From the NCBI GenBank assembly GCA_011087645.1, contig JAALLF010000004.1, forward strand, positions 1 to 64,000: a DNA stretch of 64,000 nt, read 5' to 3'. The DNA is from Alphaproteobacteria bacterium. Its GTDB lineage: Bacteria > Pseudomonadota > Alphaproteobacteria > UBA6615. Made by a program: the position numbers and the translations under genes. This document shows, one piece after another, positions 36,434-45,829 of the stretch. Position 1 is the first letter of the stretch. Every line of letters starts with the position of its first letter. The notes under the pieces were generated by a model. It ran no database searches, had not been told where the DNA came from, and saw nothing but the letters and a program-made list of their open reading frames with translations.

Positions 36434-36965
36434 TGCCCTATCGATCGATCGTTTCAACGACCTTGTCGCCAGCTATGGCGCCGATCCGGACAAATGGCCG
36501 GCTGAACTACGTGGGTGCGCTGTAGCCAGCCTGGTCGCATCAGAAACAGCCCGCGCGGCGTGGCGCGATGCGGCGGTTCTCGATGGTGACCTAGACAGCC
36601 TATTGGGGCTCGAAACATCACCTGAAGCGGTGGAAACCGTCCTGGCCATTGCTGAAGCGCCAGCGGTGCAGGATGGCGGCAAGACCGCTGGGCTTGTGCG
36701 CCAATTTTTGCCTTACGCCGCAGCGGCGGCGATTGCCCTTGTTGTCGGCCTGTCGGCGCCCTCACCGTTTCGCAATGCCACCGAAGTTGTACTGGTAAAT
36801 CAGGCGGCGATTACCGTACCGACAACCGACGCCGACACGGTCGATAGCGATGATGGTCTCACCACCCTGGCGTTGGTGGATGTGAGCACATTTGCCGATA
36901 ATGAAGCCGACACGGCTGAGGTTTCGGACGACGAAATCACCTTATCGAGCCTGCCCCTGCGCTAG
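36426..36965 (+). CDS. Single-pass membrane protein, candidate anti-sigma factor
   Basis: 179 residues overlapping the ECF sigma gene by 8 bases, the usual layout of sigma/anti-sigma pairs. An N-terminal cytosolic region (FNDLVASYGADPDKWPAEL, with helices to about residue 90) precedes one transmembrane helix (FLPYAAAAAIALVVGLSAP, about 94-112). An acidic, Asp/Thr-rich periplasmic tail follows. No zinc-binding ZAS motif (HxxxCxxC) is seen, so if it is an anti-sigma factor it is of another type. The acidic outer tail could respond to calcium, given the EF-hand neighbour. Confidence 0.75.
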   Translation: MIDALSIDRFNDLVASYGADPDKWPAELRGCAVASLVASETARAAWRDAAVLDGDLDSLLGLETSPEAVETVLAIAEAPAVQDGGKTAGLVRQFLPYAAAAAIALVVGLSAPSPFRNATEVVLVNQAAITVPTTDADTVDSDDGLTTLALVDVSTFADNEADTAEVSDDEITLSSLPLR

Positions 36966-36973
36966 GTCTCTCG

Positions 36974-36991
36974 ATAGGCTTGTGGGCCTAT
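36974..36991 (+). terminator. Small hairpin after the ECF operon
   Basis: ATAGGC and GCCTAT form a 6-base stem around loop TTGTGG, nine bases after the stop codon of the membrane protein. No poly-U run follows, so a rho-independent terminator is only possible, not clear. Confidence 0.3.
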
Positions 36992-37009
36992 TGACGAAGC
37001 AGTTTCACG

Positions 37010-37034
37010 CCTATCCAATGGGCCTAAGGATAGG
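37010..37034 (+). promoter_or_regulatory. Inverted repeat covering the ribosome-binding site
   Basis: CCTATCC (37010-37016) and GGATAGG (37028-37034) form a perfect 7-base inverted repeat with an 11-base spacer. The right arm includes the AAGGA ribosome site of the gene starting at 37040. In RNA the hairpin would hide the site, and as DNA it could be an operator. Nothing similar precedes the second paralogue at 37991. Confidence 0.45.
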
Positions 37035-37039
37035 TGAGT

Positions 37040-37948
37040 ATGAGAGCTGTTTTTGCCCTAAACCCCTGGGAATCGAAACGTCTGATCGGGCGCGCCGTGG
37101 CCCGTTTGCCGGAGGTTCAGCATGCGCTGGCCGCGGCGCAGATCATCATCGCCCATGGATCGACCAACGTTTATGTCGCCGAGGAAGTGCTGGGCTACTG
37201 TCCCGAGCGCGACCGCTACGTTTCCGGCCAGGTCATCAACGGCACCCTGTGCCAGACGGAATCATCGGAAAAGCCGGCGATATTGCGCCTGGTCAAGGGA
37301 AAGCCCGTGCCGCCCGTACCGACCATGGACGAAACCCTGGCCGGTTGGGACGATAGCTGCGTGTTTATCAAGGGCGCCAACGCGGTCGACCCGGACTTCA
37401 ACGCGGCGATCTTCAATGCCCATCCCGGCGCCGGCACCATCGGTTTCGCCTTCGGCAAAATCTGCGGCATGGGCATCCCCCTGATCGTGCCGGTGGGCCT
37501 GGAAAAGCTCATCCCCTCGGTTAAACAAGCCTCCACCCAGTTGGGCCACGCCCGGGTCGATTATTTCAACGGCCAGAAAATCGGCATGTTGCCGCTGATC
37601 AACGCCAAGGTGATAACCGAAATTCAGGCGTTCGACATTCTCTACGGCCTGCCGGCGGTCCATGTCGGCGGCGGCGGCGTTTCCGGATCGGAGGGCAGCG
37701 TCGTCATCTCGGTCAATGGCGCGGACGCGATTGTCGAAAAGGCCATCGAGGAGTTCAACGCCATAAAGGGCGAACCGCCTTTAGCGCTGCAAAAGGCGCT
37801 GTGCGAGACCTGCATCCCGTCGACCCCGGCGCTGCGAACCGATGACGGCGCGCAACTGATCGAAAAGACAGCCAAGACCTGTATCTATAGCGGCACTCTG
37901 GAAGCGGATCTGCCCGACTGGTTCAAGAGACGCCAACCGGTCTCTTGA
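37040..37948 (+). CDS. Conserved protein of unknown function, tandem copy 1
   Basis: 302 residues from ATG 37040 (copy 2 begins at the matching residue). No signal or membrane segment. Notable patterns: IIAHGSTNVYVAEEVLGYCPERD near residues 35-60, FIKGANAVDPDFNAAIF (about 111-127), a Gly-rich GAGTIGFAFGKICGMGIPLIVPVGLEKLIPSV (about 132-163), AVHVGGGGVSGSEGSVV (about 210-226) and a Cys-rich C-terminus (CETC, then CIYSG). The Gly-rich strands suggest nucleotide or cofactor binding, and the Cys motifs possibly metal. I do not recognise an assigned function. Its neighbour is a close copy, 42 bases downstream. Confidence 0.85.
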   Translation: MRAVFALNPWESKRLIGRAVARLPEVQHALAAAQIIIAHGSTNVYVAEEVLGYCPERDRYVSGQVINGTLCQTESSEKPAILRLVKGKPVPPVPTMDETLAGWDDSCVFIKGANAVDPDFNAAIFNAHPGAGTIGFAFGKICGMGIPLIVPVGLEKLIPSVKQASTQLGHARVDYFNGQKIGMLPLINAKVITEIQAFDILYGLPAVHVGGGGVSGSEGSVVISVNGADAIVEKAIEEFNAIKGEPPLALQKALCETCIPSTPALRTDDGAQLIEKTAKTCIYSGTLEADLPDWFKRRQPVS

Positions 37949-37990
37949 TCGTCAAATCCCCACATCATATGAAACAAAATCGGACATAGA

Positions 37991-38926
37991 ATGCGCGCGG
38001 TATTTTCCATTACCCCTTGGGAATCAAAACGTCTAATCGGCCGCGCTGTGGCGCGTTTGCCAGAGGTGCAATACGCGCTGGAAAATTCTCAGATGGTCAT
38101 CGCCCACGGGTCCACCAACGTCTATGTGGCCGAGGAAGTGCTGGGCTATTGCCCCGAGCGCGACCGCTACGTTTCCGGCCAGGTCATCAACGGCACGCTG
38201 TGCCAGACCGAGCCAGCCGAAAAGCCGGCGATCATGCGCCTGGTGAAGGGCCAACCTGTACCGCCGGTGCCGACCATGGAAGAAACCATGGCGGGCTGGG
38301 ACGAGACCTGCCTGTTTATCAAGGGCGCCAACGCGGTCGATTCAGAATTCAACGCGGCGATCTTCAACGCCCACGAGGCCGCCGGCACCATCGGGTTCGC
38401 CTATGGCAAAATTTGCGGCATGGGCATTCCGCTCATCGTGCCGGTCGGCCTGGAAAAGTTGATCCCGTCGGTCAAAGCAGCTTGCACAGAACTGGGTCAT
38501 GCAAGGGTCGATTATTTTCACGGCACCAAGATCGGCATGCTGCCATTGGTCAATGCCAAGGTGATCACCGAAATTCAGGCATTCGATATCCTCTTTGGTC
38601 TACCGGCCGTCCATGTCGGTGGCGGTGGCGTCTCCGGTTCGGAGGGATCGGTGGTCCTGGCGGTCAACGGCGATGACGGCGCAGTGGAAAAGGCTATCGA
38701 GGAAATTGCGTCGATTAAGGGCGAACCACCCCTGGCGTTGAAAAAAAGGCGTTGCGCGACATGCTTTGCGCCACCGCCGGCTTTCACTTCCGGCATGACT
38801 GTGGCCGATCCCAATGCCGACGAGGACAAACAGTTGATCGCCGAAACGCAGAAGCAGTGCATTTATTCAGGCACCCAAGAAGAAGATTTACCGGATTGGT
38901 TCCAGAAACGAGAACCGGTGGCATAG
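37991..38926 (+). CDS. Conserved protein of unknown function, tandem copy 2
   Basis: 311 residues, nearly identical in large blocks to copy 1 (for example the whole AEEVLGYCPERDRYVSGQV region and GANAVD..FNAAIFNAH), with a short C-terminal insertion (FTSGMTVADPNADED) before the shared CIYSGT motif. The Cys pair is CATC here, after a run KKRR. Both copies end DLPDWF-(K/Q)-(R/K)-R/E-x-PV. The high similarity and retained frame suggest a recent duplication kept for dosage or heteromer formation. No strong ribosome site is seen, so translation may depend on copy 1. Confidence 0.85.
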   Translation: MRAVFSITPWESKRLIGRAVARLPEVQYALENSQMVIAHGSTNVYVAEEVLGYCPERDRYVSGQVINGTLCQTEPAEKPAIMRLVKGQPVPPVPTMEETMAGWDETCLFIKGANAVDSEFNAAIFNAHEAAGTIGFAYGKICGMGIPLIVPVGLEKLIPSVKAACTELGHARVDYFHGTKIGMLPLVNAKVITEIQAFDILFGLPAVHVGGGGVSGSEGSVVLAVNGDDGAVEKAIEEIASIKGEPPLALKKRRCATCFAPPPAFTSGMTVADPNADEDKQLIAETQKQCIYSGTQEEDLPDWFQKREPVA

Positions 38927-38990
38927 CCCCAAAGAGAAACGGCGACCCGAAGGCCGCCGTTTCATAACGTCACTATTCCGGATGCGAGGC

Positions 38991-39482
38991 TTAGGCGGCC
39001 TTACGCATGGTCCGGCGAGCGGGACGACGGGTCGCTTTACGCGACTTAGCCATTCCCTTGCTCTTAATCGCGCGACGGAGACGAGCCTGCTGCTTGTGCA
39101 CAGGGTTCGCGGTTTTCCGACGGACCGTGGTCTTGCGTTTGGCGGGAGCCTTACGGGCTGCCGTCTTACGAACGACCTTCTTACGGGCGACAGTCTTACG
39201 CTTGGCCGGAGCCTTGCGCGCCGTGGTCTTGCGCTTGGCGGGAGCCTTACGGGCTGCCGTCTTACGAACGACCTTCTTACGGGCGACAGTCTTACGCTTG
39301 GCCGGAGCCTTACGGGCTACGGTCTTGCGAGCAGGCTTTTTAGCAGTGGTTTTCCGCTTGGCCGGAGCCTTGCGGGCAGTGGTCCGCGAACGGGCGGTGG
39401 TTTTCTTTACAGCCGAGCGGCGCGCCGTCGACTTCGCTTTCGGCTTACGAGCCGTCGTGGGTTTCTTCTTAGCAACAGCCAT
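38991..39482 (-). CDS. Histone H1-like Lys/Ala/Arg-rich DNA-binding protein
   Basis: 163 residues, almost entirely K, A, R, T and P in repeats such as ARKAPAKRKTVARKKVVRKTA, with no hydrophobic core. It resembles bacterial H1-like proteins and the C-terminal tails of eukaryotic H1, which bind and compact DNA without a fixed fold. Two adjacent blocks are copies of a 96-base unit (39139-39215 and 39235-39311 identical over 77 bases). The C-terminal 35 residues (HKQQARLRRAIKSKGMAKS) are less repetitive. Monocistronic. Confidence 0.88.
   Translation of the reverse strand: MAVAKKKPTTARKPKAKSTARRSAVKKTTARSRTTARKAPAKRKTTAKKPARKTVARKAPAKRKTVARKKVVRKTAARKAPAKRKTTARKAPAKRKTVARKKVVRKTAARKAPAKRKTTVRRKTANPVHKQQARLRRAIKSKGMAKSRKATRRPARRTMRKAA
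39139..39311. repeat. 77-base exact direct repeat within the H1-like gene
   Basis: Bases 39139-39215 recur exactly at 39235-39311, an offset of 96 bases, which equals 32 codons. The repeat therefore keeps the frame and adds one 32-residue basic block. Such repeats can expand or contract by slippage or recombination, so repeat number may vary between strains. Confidence 0.85.
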
Positions 39483-39790
39483 TTTCTGGCCTCATGAGTA
39501 GTTGTAACCAGGGCGCTCGGTGAATTGAGCAGTAATAAACTCTCGCATCCCTAATGCTTGATGGTTAACAAAACGTAACTATTACGAACGATTGTATTCG
39601 TCGTTCGTCGACTTCGCGTACCATGTATTGCCGCAAAAAGACGCCGCCGAAGCCCCGGTGACGGCGTAAGGACCTTTACCTACGGCGATCTGACAAATTT
39701 GAGCTTGTCGGTTTTTGCCCATATTCGCCGCGTTATATCGGCGCGAAATTATAGAATTTTTTGACTTATTTTAAGCGGCCGGCTTGCCGC
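39483..39790. other. Intergenic region, AT-rich, no gene seen
   Basis: These 308 bases lie upstream of the H1-like gene and downstream of the CHASE2 cyclase. No convincing reading frame is visible on either strand. It should contain the promoter of the H1-like gene (minus strand), but I cannot place -35/-10 boxes with confidence. Confidence 0.5.
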
Positions 39791-42043
39791 CTATTTGTTT
39801 TCAGCCTCAAAAACGCTGTCCCATTGAGGCGCTGGCGGAACAAGTTCGAAGCCGGCAATACGCTCTTCATAGACGTCGTAGAGTGTATCAAGTTCGAGTG
39901 TGCGGGTGAGCGGCATGGAACGTATTTGCTCCATGCGCTCGCGGGCGGTCTGCCAGTCCTGCGCCCGGTAAGCCGTCATCATGGCGTCGTGCGCGGCGCG
40001 TAAGTTTATGAACTGCGGGTCGCTGGCCACAGCTTCGTCACCGAGCAACGCGTAGATGCGCTCGGCCTCCGTTTTGCCTTTCACACGGGTCAAATCGAGT
40101 TCGAGCGTCGCCATGTCGTCGGCCTGGGCGTGGGTTTCATCGCTAATAATGATGACCACCCCATAAACCTTGGTAAGCCCCTCAAGGCGCGAAGTCAGAT
40201 TGACGTTGTCGCCAACCACCGAATAATCGAAACGCTGCTCGGAGCCCATGTTGCCGACGCAACAAATGCCTGTCCCGACGCCGATGCCGATCCGAATGGT
40301 GTCCAACTTGAACGCATCGCCCGTGCCATCGGCGCTATTGGCGATTTTTTCATTGAGTTCCGCCAGGTTTTCACGCATCTCCAGCGCCGCGTGGCAGGCA
40401 TGGCGCGCGTGCTTGGCGTCGTCCAAGGGGGCATTCCAAAACGCCATGACCGCATCACCCATATATTTATCGACGGTGCCTTCATGGTGGTGAATGGCGC
40501 TGGTCATCGGCGTGAGGAATGCGTTTACGAATCCCGTGAGGGCTTGCGCGTCGAGCTGTTCGGAGATCGGCGTGAAATTACGCACGTCACAGAACAGGAT
40601 AGACATGTCGCGCAACTCGCCGCCGAGGCTGATTTTTTTCGGGTTCTTGGCCATCCGTTCCAGAACCACCGGTGACATATAGCGGCCGAACGCCCCCTTA
40701 ACTTCTCGACGGTCGGATTCGCTGTGCAGATAACTTGTCATCGAGGCAATCATGAAAACGGCGATTGTGGTGAGGGCCGGATATAGCGGCGACGTCAATA
40801 GCCCCTCATCGACGAATAGCGTCCAGGAGTAGGCGCTACCCAACCCGATAAAGGAAATCGCAACCAATCCGCCCCACGCAGCCCCCAGGCGCATTACAAC
40901 GATGATCACAACTAGACCTATCAATAAGGGGCTAACAATTTCCACGTCTTCCACTAAAGGCGGACGTTCGAGGAAATCCTCGGACATGATTTGCTCTATA
41001 ACTTGGGCGTGAAATTCGACGCCCGCGGTCGCTGAGTTTAACGGTGAGGCACGATTGTCATTCAAAGCGGCCGCACTCGCCCCGACGAAGACAATTTTTC
41101 CGGCAACATCGGCAGGGTCGAAATCAGCGGTCAGAACTTTCCAGGCCGGAATAATACGGCGCGGTTCCGGTCCGGTATGGTGTAGCCAGAAAAAACCATT
41201 GGGATCGGTCGGCACAACAAAATTCCCAATTTTAACGTTTATCATACCTGACTGTTGGCCGACCGACGGATCGGCGTTTAAATCTGTCGATTTGACAATG
41301 ATAGTTCCTGCCCCTAACCCCACCCGCAATGCTTCGGCGGCGAGACCGGGATACAGCTCGTCTTTGTAGCGCAGAATAATCGGAACTTGGCGGATGATCT
41401 GGTCAGTATCGGTAACGGCATTTACGCTGCCGTTACCGAGAGCAACAGCTTCGAGTTCAGGGAGTGTGGTGACCGCAGCGGTAAAGACCGGTTGGGCAAA
41501 TGTCCGCGGATCGTCGCCGATATGGGCAAATCCCGTCTTTCGTTCCGGGACGAACCGATTGGCGCCGCCCGTCAGAACGAACCCGGTTACAACACGCGCC
41601 GTTGCCATTGATTGCGCGAGTGTGAGGTCGTGATCGGGCAATTCCGCGATAATCGGCCGAATTCGGTCGAGTTGCGGTGAAGAAGGCCAAGATTCAATCA
41701 CCCGCGCCGGCGAAGTTCGGTCGGGTTCAGCGAACACGACATCAAATGCGATTACCGCCGCGCCCGAACGTTGCAGCAACTCGATCAACTGCGACAGCAA
41801 AGACCGGGGCCATGGCCATTGCCCGAACTGGCTCAGGCTCTCATCGTCAATATCGATGATTTTTACCGGCATCGGCGCATCGGTGCCGGGAATGACTTCG
41901 CTATAAATGCGCGGCGATTTCTGCTGGTAGAAGTCGAAGGCTTTGAGGTCCAGTGTCTCGAACAGTTCCGGATTGACAGCGCGGGTGATCACCGCGATCA
42001 ACAAGACCACGAACGGTAATGCAATTTGTAACAACCGTACCAT
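39791..42043 (-). CDS. CHASE2-domain adenylate cyclase (class III)
   Basis: 750 residues from ATG 42043; a GTG at 42109 would add 22. An N-terminal membrane helix (LLQIALPFVVLLIAVITRAV) leads into a large extracytoplasmic CHASE2 sensor (PVKIIDIDDESLSQFGQWPWPRSLLSQL, FVFVGASAAALNDNRASPL), then two to three helices (about residues 380-450). A cytosolic cyclase domain has MSILFCDVRNFTPISEQ (metal Asp), DKYMGDAVMAFWNAP (Lys) and FDYSVVGDNVNLTSRLEG (Asp, Arg). Lys/Asp indicate ATP as substrate. A C-terminal helical tail follows. It is divergent from a FecR-domain protein, a common pairing. Confidence 0.92.
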   Translation of the reverse strand: MVRLLQIALPFVVLLIAVITRAVNPELFETLDLKAFDFYQQKSPRIYSEVIPGTDAPMPVKIIDIDDESLSQFGQWPWPRSLLSQLIELLQRSGAAVIAFDVVFAEPDRTSPARVIESWPSSPQLDRIRPIIAELPDHDLTLAQSMATARVVTGFVLTGGANRFVPERKTGFAHIGDDPRTFAQPVFTAAVTTLPELEAVALGNGSVNAVTDTDQIIRQVPIILRYKDELYPGLAAEALRVGLGAGTIIVKSTDLNADPSVGQQSGMINVKIGNFVVPTDPNGFFWLHHTGPEPRRIIPAWKVLTADFDPADVAGKIVFVGASAAALNDNRASPLNSATAGVEFHAQVIEQIMSEDFLERPPLVEDVEIVSPLLIGLVVIIVVMRLGAAWGGLVAISFIGLGSAYSWTLFVDEGLLTSPLYPALTTIAVFMIASMTSYLHSESDRREVKGAFGRYMSPVVLERMAKNPKKISLGGELRDMSILFCDVRNFTPISEQLDAQALTGFVNAFLTPMTSAIHHHEGTVDKYMGDAVMAFWNAPLDDAKHARHACHAALEMRENLAELNEKIANSADGTGDAFKLDTIRIGIGVGTGICCVGNMGSEQRFDYSVVGDNVNLTSRLEGLTKVYGVVIIISDETHAQADDMATLELDLTRVKGKTEAERIYALLGDEAVASDPQFINLRAAHDAMMTAYRAQDWQTARERMEQIRSMPLTRTLELDTLYDVYEERIAGFELVPPAPQWDSVFEAENK

Positions 42044-42215
42044 CGCCTGATCGGTTACCTCGTCTCGCCGCGTACCGTGATTGGAGCAACCGGGCTCACC
42101 GCTGTTCACGCCGCCACATTAAAAATCTTACCCTTGAACGTACGTACATCGAAGCATACGTTAAGGTTAAGGACTGGTTAATTGAGTACTCTCAATCCTG
42201 AAGGGGTTCAACTCA

Positions 42216-43283
42216 ATGTTTTTCACTGGGGGCCTTGCTCAAAATAAAAGATCAACGATATCAAGTCGATATGCGTTGAACATTGCGAGATCGGTTGCGC
42301 TCTCCGCCGTTGTAGTTACGACCGCGCCGGCGCTCGCCGAAACCCAAATTGGCGCCGCAGGTACTGTCGTTAAGGACGTTACCGGAAAATTGGACGTCAC
42401 GATTCGCTCTATTGCGGTGCGCAGCGACGTCTTTCAAGACGACTTGATCGAAACAAAAGACGACAGCGCCACCGAACTCGTGTTCCTCGATGGAACAAAA
42501 ATATCGATCGGTCCCAACGCCAAGCTTACCCTGGATACATTTGTGTATAACCCGGGCGACAAGTCCGGCACCTTCAAAATGAGCCTGGTGCAGGGCGCGG
42601 CCCGGTTCGTCTCCGGTAACCTGTCGAATAAAAAGCGGGCGAACTACCAAATTGACACGCCGACGACGACTATCGGCGTTCGTGGCACCAAGCTCAAAAT
42701 CGTCGTAGATCCCTCTGGGGCTACGGCCACCGAATTGAATTCGTTGAGTGATGTCGATATTTCAAACGATGTCGGCGATGTTGTCGTGCTCGAACGGCCC
42801 TTCGATTCTGTCACCGCAACGCCGTCGGGGGCATTCATCGATATGGGCGATATGCCACCCTGGGCGGAGGCCGCCATCAAGGAACTCGACGCGCTGCTCA
42901 ACCCGCCGCACCTGAATACCGAAGTCATTGAAAGACCGGAGATTGTACCGCCCCCACCGCCGGCGCTGGTCCAGGTTGTCGTGACGCCGCCGGCCCCTGA
43001 GCCTGTTGAACCTGACGGGCCGGGTTTGGACCAGGCGCAAACAGTCGCCAGCGACACCGCTTTACTCGGCGGGCTCGTCAATAGCGCGGTCGGTGTGGCC
43101 GATGGGTCGGCCCGAGGAGCGGTTGAGCATGGTGGCGGCGGCAAAAGTGGTGGCGGCTCGTCCGGCGACAGCTCAACCAGCAGCGGTGGCGGTGGCGGGA
43201 ATAACAGCGCCAGTTCGTCGGGTGGCGGCACTCGCGGCAAAAGCGGAACCGCGAAGACCAAATCCCGCGGCCCGCGGAACTAA
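42216..43283 (+). CDS. Secreted FecR-domain protein with low-complexity tail
   Basis: 355 residues. The signal region IARSVALSAVVVTTAPALAE is followed by a FecR-type domain: DVFQDDLIETKDDSATELVFLDGTKISIGPNAKLTLDTFVY and TIGVRGTKLKI. The rest is a Pro-rich segment (PEIVPPPPPALVQVV) and a Gly/Ser-rich tail (GGGGKSGGGSSGDSS), like an extended surface linker. It is not adjacent to an ECF/TonB system, so it is not a classical FecR anti-sigma regulator. It is divergent from a CHASE2 cyclase, and the two may act as a periplasmic ligand protein and sensor. Confidence 0.85.
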   Translation: MFFTGGLAQNKRSTISSRYALNIARSVALSAVVVTTAPALAETQIGAAGTVVKDVTGKLDVTIRSIAVRSDVFQDDLIETKDDSATELVFLDGTKISIGPNAKLTLDTFVYNPGDKSGTFKMSLVQGAARFVSGNLSNKKRANYQIDTPTTTIGVRGTKLKIVVDPSGATATELNSLSDVDISNDVGDVVVLERPFDSVTATPSGAFIDMGDMPPWAEAAIKELDALLNPPHLNTEVIERPEIVPPPPPALVQVVVTPPAPEPVEPDGPGLDQAQTVASDTALLGGLVNSAVGVADGSARGAVEHGGGGKSGGGSSGDSSTSSGGGGGNNSASSSGGGTRGKSGTAKTKSRGPRN

Positions 43284-43298
43284 TCCTCTAAAATCAAC

Positions 43299-45140
43299 CT
43301 AGGCGGCGCGGCTGGCCTTTTTGCGCTCGTGCTCTTTTAAGAACCGCTTGCGGATGCGGATCGCCGTGGGCGTGACCTCGACCAATTCGTCGTCGTCGAT
43401 GAATTCCAGGGCATATTCCAAGGTGACGCGCACCGGCTGGGTGAGGATCAGGTTCTCATCGGTGCCGGCGGCGCGGATATTGGTGAGCTGCTTGGCCTTC
43501 AGCGGATTGACGATGAGGTCGTTGGCGCGGCTGTGGATGCCGACCACCATGCCTTCATACACCTGGGCGCCATGGCCGATCATGAGCTGACCCCGCTCCT
43601 GCAGATTGAACAGGGCATAAGCTCGCGCCATGCCGGCATCAATCGAGACCAGAACGCCGCGCTGGCGCTGCGCCAATTCGCCGGCGATCCGCGGCCCGTA
43701 ATGGTCGAAGGCGTGATACATCAGCCCACTGCCCGACGTCTGGGTGAGGAAGGTCGAGCGCACGCCGATCAACCCCCGTGTCGGCACCAGATAGTCCAGG
43801 CGGACCCGCCCGTTACCGTCGGGCAACATGTTCTTCAGCTCGGCCTTACGGGTGCCAAGCAGTTCCATCACCGCGCCCTGATGCTGTTCTTCCACATCGA
43901 CGGTGAGGCTCTCCCACGGCTCCTGCAATTGCCCGTCGATCTCCTTCAAAATCACTTCGGGCCGGGAGATGGCGAGCTCGTAACCTTCGCGGCGCATATT
44001 TTCGATCAGGATCGACAGGTGCAGCTCGCCGCGTCCAGAGACTTTGAAGCGGTCGGCTGAATCGGTGTCTTCGACCCGCAAGGCGACGTTGTGGAGCAGC
44101 TCTTCCTGCAGCCGGTCGCGCAGATTGCGGCTGGTGACGTATTTGCCTTCCTTGCCGGCGAAGGGCGAATCGTTGACCTGGAAAGTCATGGCGATGGTCG
44201 GTTGGTCGACCGATAGGGCCGGCAACGCCTCGACATGTTCGGGATCGCACAGCGTGTCGGAGATGTTGAGCTTCTCCAGGCCGGAAAAGGCGATGATATC
44301 GCCGGCCATAGCCGCTTCGCGTTCGACCCGCTCGAGCCCGTGAAAGCCGAGGATCTGCATGAGGCGACCCTGGCGGGTGGTGCCGTCCGCCGCGGCGATG
44401 GTGACCGGCGCATTACGCCGCGCCATACCCCGCTCGACCCGGCCGATGCCGATCACCCCCACATAGGACGAATAATCAAGCGCCGAGACCTGCAGGCGGA
44501 ACGGGCCGGACCGATCGACCGCCGGCGGCGCCACATGGTCGACGATGGTCTGGAATAGGATATCCATATTCTCGCCGCGTTCGTCCGACGAAGGCGATGC
44601 CCAGCCCTGAATAGCCGAGGCGAATACGGTGGTGAAATCGAGCTGCTCTTCGCTGGCGCCCAGCCGGTCGAACAGATCGAAGGTCTGGTCGACCACCCAG
44701 TCGGGCCGCGCGCCGTCGCGGTCGACCTTGTTGACCACGACCACCGGCTTCAGGCCGGCCTCGAGCGCCTTGCGGGTGACGAAGGCGGTCTGCGGCATTG
44801 GCCCCTCGACCGCGTCGACCAGCAGCAGCACCGAATCGACCATCGACAGCACCCGCTCCACCTCGCCGCCGAAATCGGCATGACCGGGCGTGTCGACGAT
44901 GTTGATGTTCCAGCCCTGCCATTCCAGGGCGGTGTTCTTCGACAGGATGGTGATGCCGCGCTCGCGCTCGATATCGTTGGAATCCATCACCCGTTCCTGC
45001 ACCGGCATGTCGCCATGGCTGGTCAGCGTGCCCGACTGGCGCAAAAGCTGGTCGACCAAGGTGGTCTTGCCATGATCCACATGGGCGACGATGGCGATGT
45101 TGCGGAGCTTTGCCGCGGAGTTGAAAGTCGTATCGGACAT
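43299..45140 (-). CDS. typA: Translational GTPase TypA/BipA
   Basis: 613 residues, the expected length. G1 [18 protein letters not shown], switch region [17 protein letters not shown]3 [15 protein letters not shown]4 NKVD and the TypA-specific C-terminus ([26 protein letters not shown], then [18 protein letters not shown]) are all present. It binds the ribosome and assists 50S maturation and stress or cold adaptation. The stop codon lies just after the convergent FecR gene (15 bases). A monocistronic housekeeping gene. Confidence 0.97.
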   Translation of the reverse strand: MSDTTFNSAAKLRNIAIVAHVDHGKTTLVDQLLRQSGTLTSHGDMPVQERVMDSNDIERERGITILSKNTALEWQGWNINIVDTPGHADFGGEVERVLSMVDSVLLLVDAVEGPMPQTAFVTRKALEAGLKPVVVVNKVDRDGARPDWVVDQTFDLFDRLGASEEQLDFTTVFASAIQGWASPSSDERGENMDILFQTIVDHVAPPAVDRSGPFRLQVSALDYSSYVGVIGIGRVERGMARRNAPVTIAAADGTTRQGRLMQILGFHGLERVEREAAMAGDIIAFSGLEKLNISDTLCDPEHVEALPALSVDQPTIAMTFQVNDSPFAGKEGKYVTSRNLRDRLQEELLHNVALRVEDTDSADRFKVSGRGELHLSILIENMRREGYELAISRPEVILKEIDGQLQEPWESLTVDVEEQHQGAVMELLGTRKAELKNMLPDGNGRVRLDYLVPTRGLIGVRSTFLTQTSGSGLMYHAFDHYGPRIAGELAQRQRGVLVSIDAGMARAYALFNLQERGQLMIGHGAQVYEGMVVGIHSRANDLIVNPLKAKQLTNIRAAGTDENLILTQPVRVTLEYALEFIDDDELVEVTPTAIRIRKRFLKEHERKKASRAA

Positions 45141-45400
45141 AAGATTAGGCCAGACTCAAAAAAAATAGCCGCACGGGTTCGCGGCGAACGGTTAATAGCT
45201 GATGACGGAGAGGCCACCTCATAACGCCGAAACATGGCGATATAGCGACGGCAAGACCTCTTAAGCGCCCGCGTCTACACCCAAACGGCCATGAACGCAA
45301 GAATTCGCCAACAGCCGGTTATGTAGGCACCGGATGCAGCCGGTAAAAGGCCGGAACATGGTTAAAAGAGGGTTAATGGGGAGAGATATGGTCTAGGAAA

Positions 45401-45829
45401 CTAGGTTTCTAAAGTGAACGTCTCGTTTTTCAAATCAATTAGAAATTTCGCGCGAATTTTTTTAAGGACATCAAGTCCCAATAATCCGTTTACTTTGTTG
45501 TTCGCCGCCGGCAGTTGGAGAACGATATGATCGCGAATGTGAATCGGGTGATCACCTATGGGGATACATAGGTCGGCAAAGTATCTCTCCACCTCGATGG
45601 TGTGAGTCGCGGACTCAAAAGGGACCTTGCCGATTGGGATCAAACGAAGTTGTGCGGCGATCTCTTTTGAGACGCACGTGTTGCTTGCTCCGGTATCGAC
45701 AATCATATGTACCGAGTTGAGGACCGCTGGCCTCGTGTCACCTGAATAAAATCCCTCTGGATAACCTACGGTAACGTCAAATACGGGCGCGAGCGTACCA
45801 GCCTCAAGCGGAAGGGTTATGTGCGGCAT
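45401..45829 (-). CDS. Retropepsin-like aspartic protease
   Basis: 142 residues. The single catalytic motif VDTGASNTCVS (Asp near residue 44) and the closing NGLLGLDVLKKIRA match bacterial retropepsin-like proteases, which work as dimers. No signal peptide or membrane segment is seen, so it should be cytosolic. It overlaps the upstream small gene by 26 bases, and the pair of a short unknown protein plus a retropepsin is a recurrent arrangement. Substrate unknown. Confidence 0.85.
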   Translation of the reverse strand: MPHITLPLEAGTLAPVFDVTVGYPEGFYSGDTRPAVLNSVHMIVDTGASNTCVSKEIAAQLRLIPIGKVPFESATHTIEVERYFADLCIPIGDHPIHIRDHIVLQLPAANNKVNGLLGLDVLKKIRAKFLIDLKNETFTLET

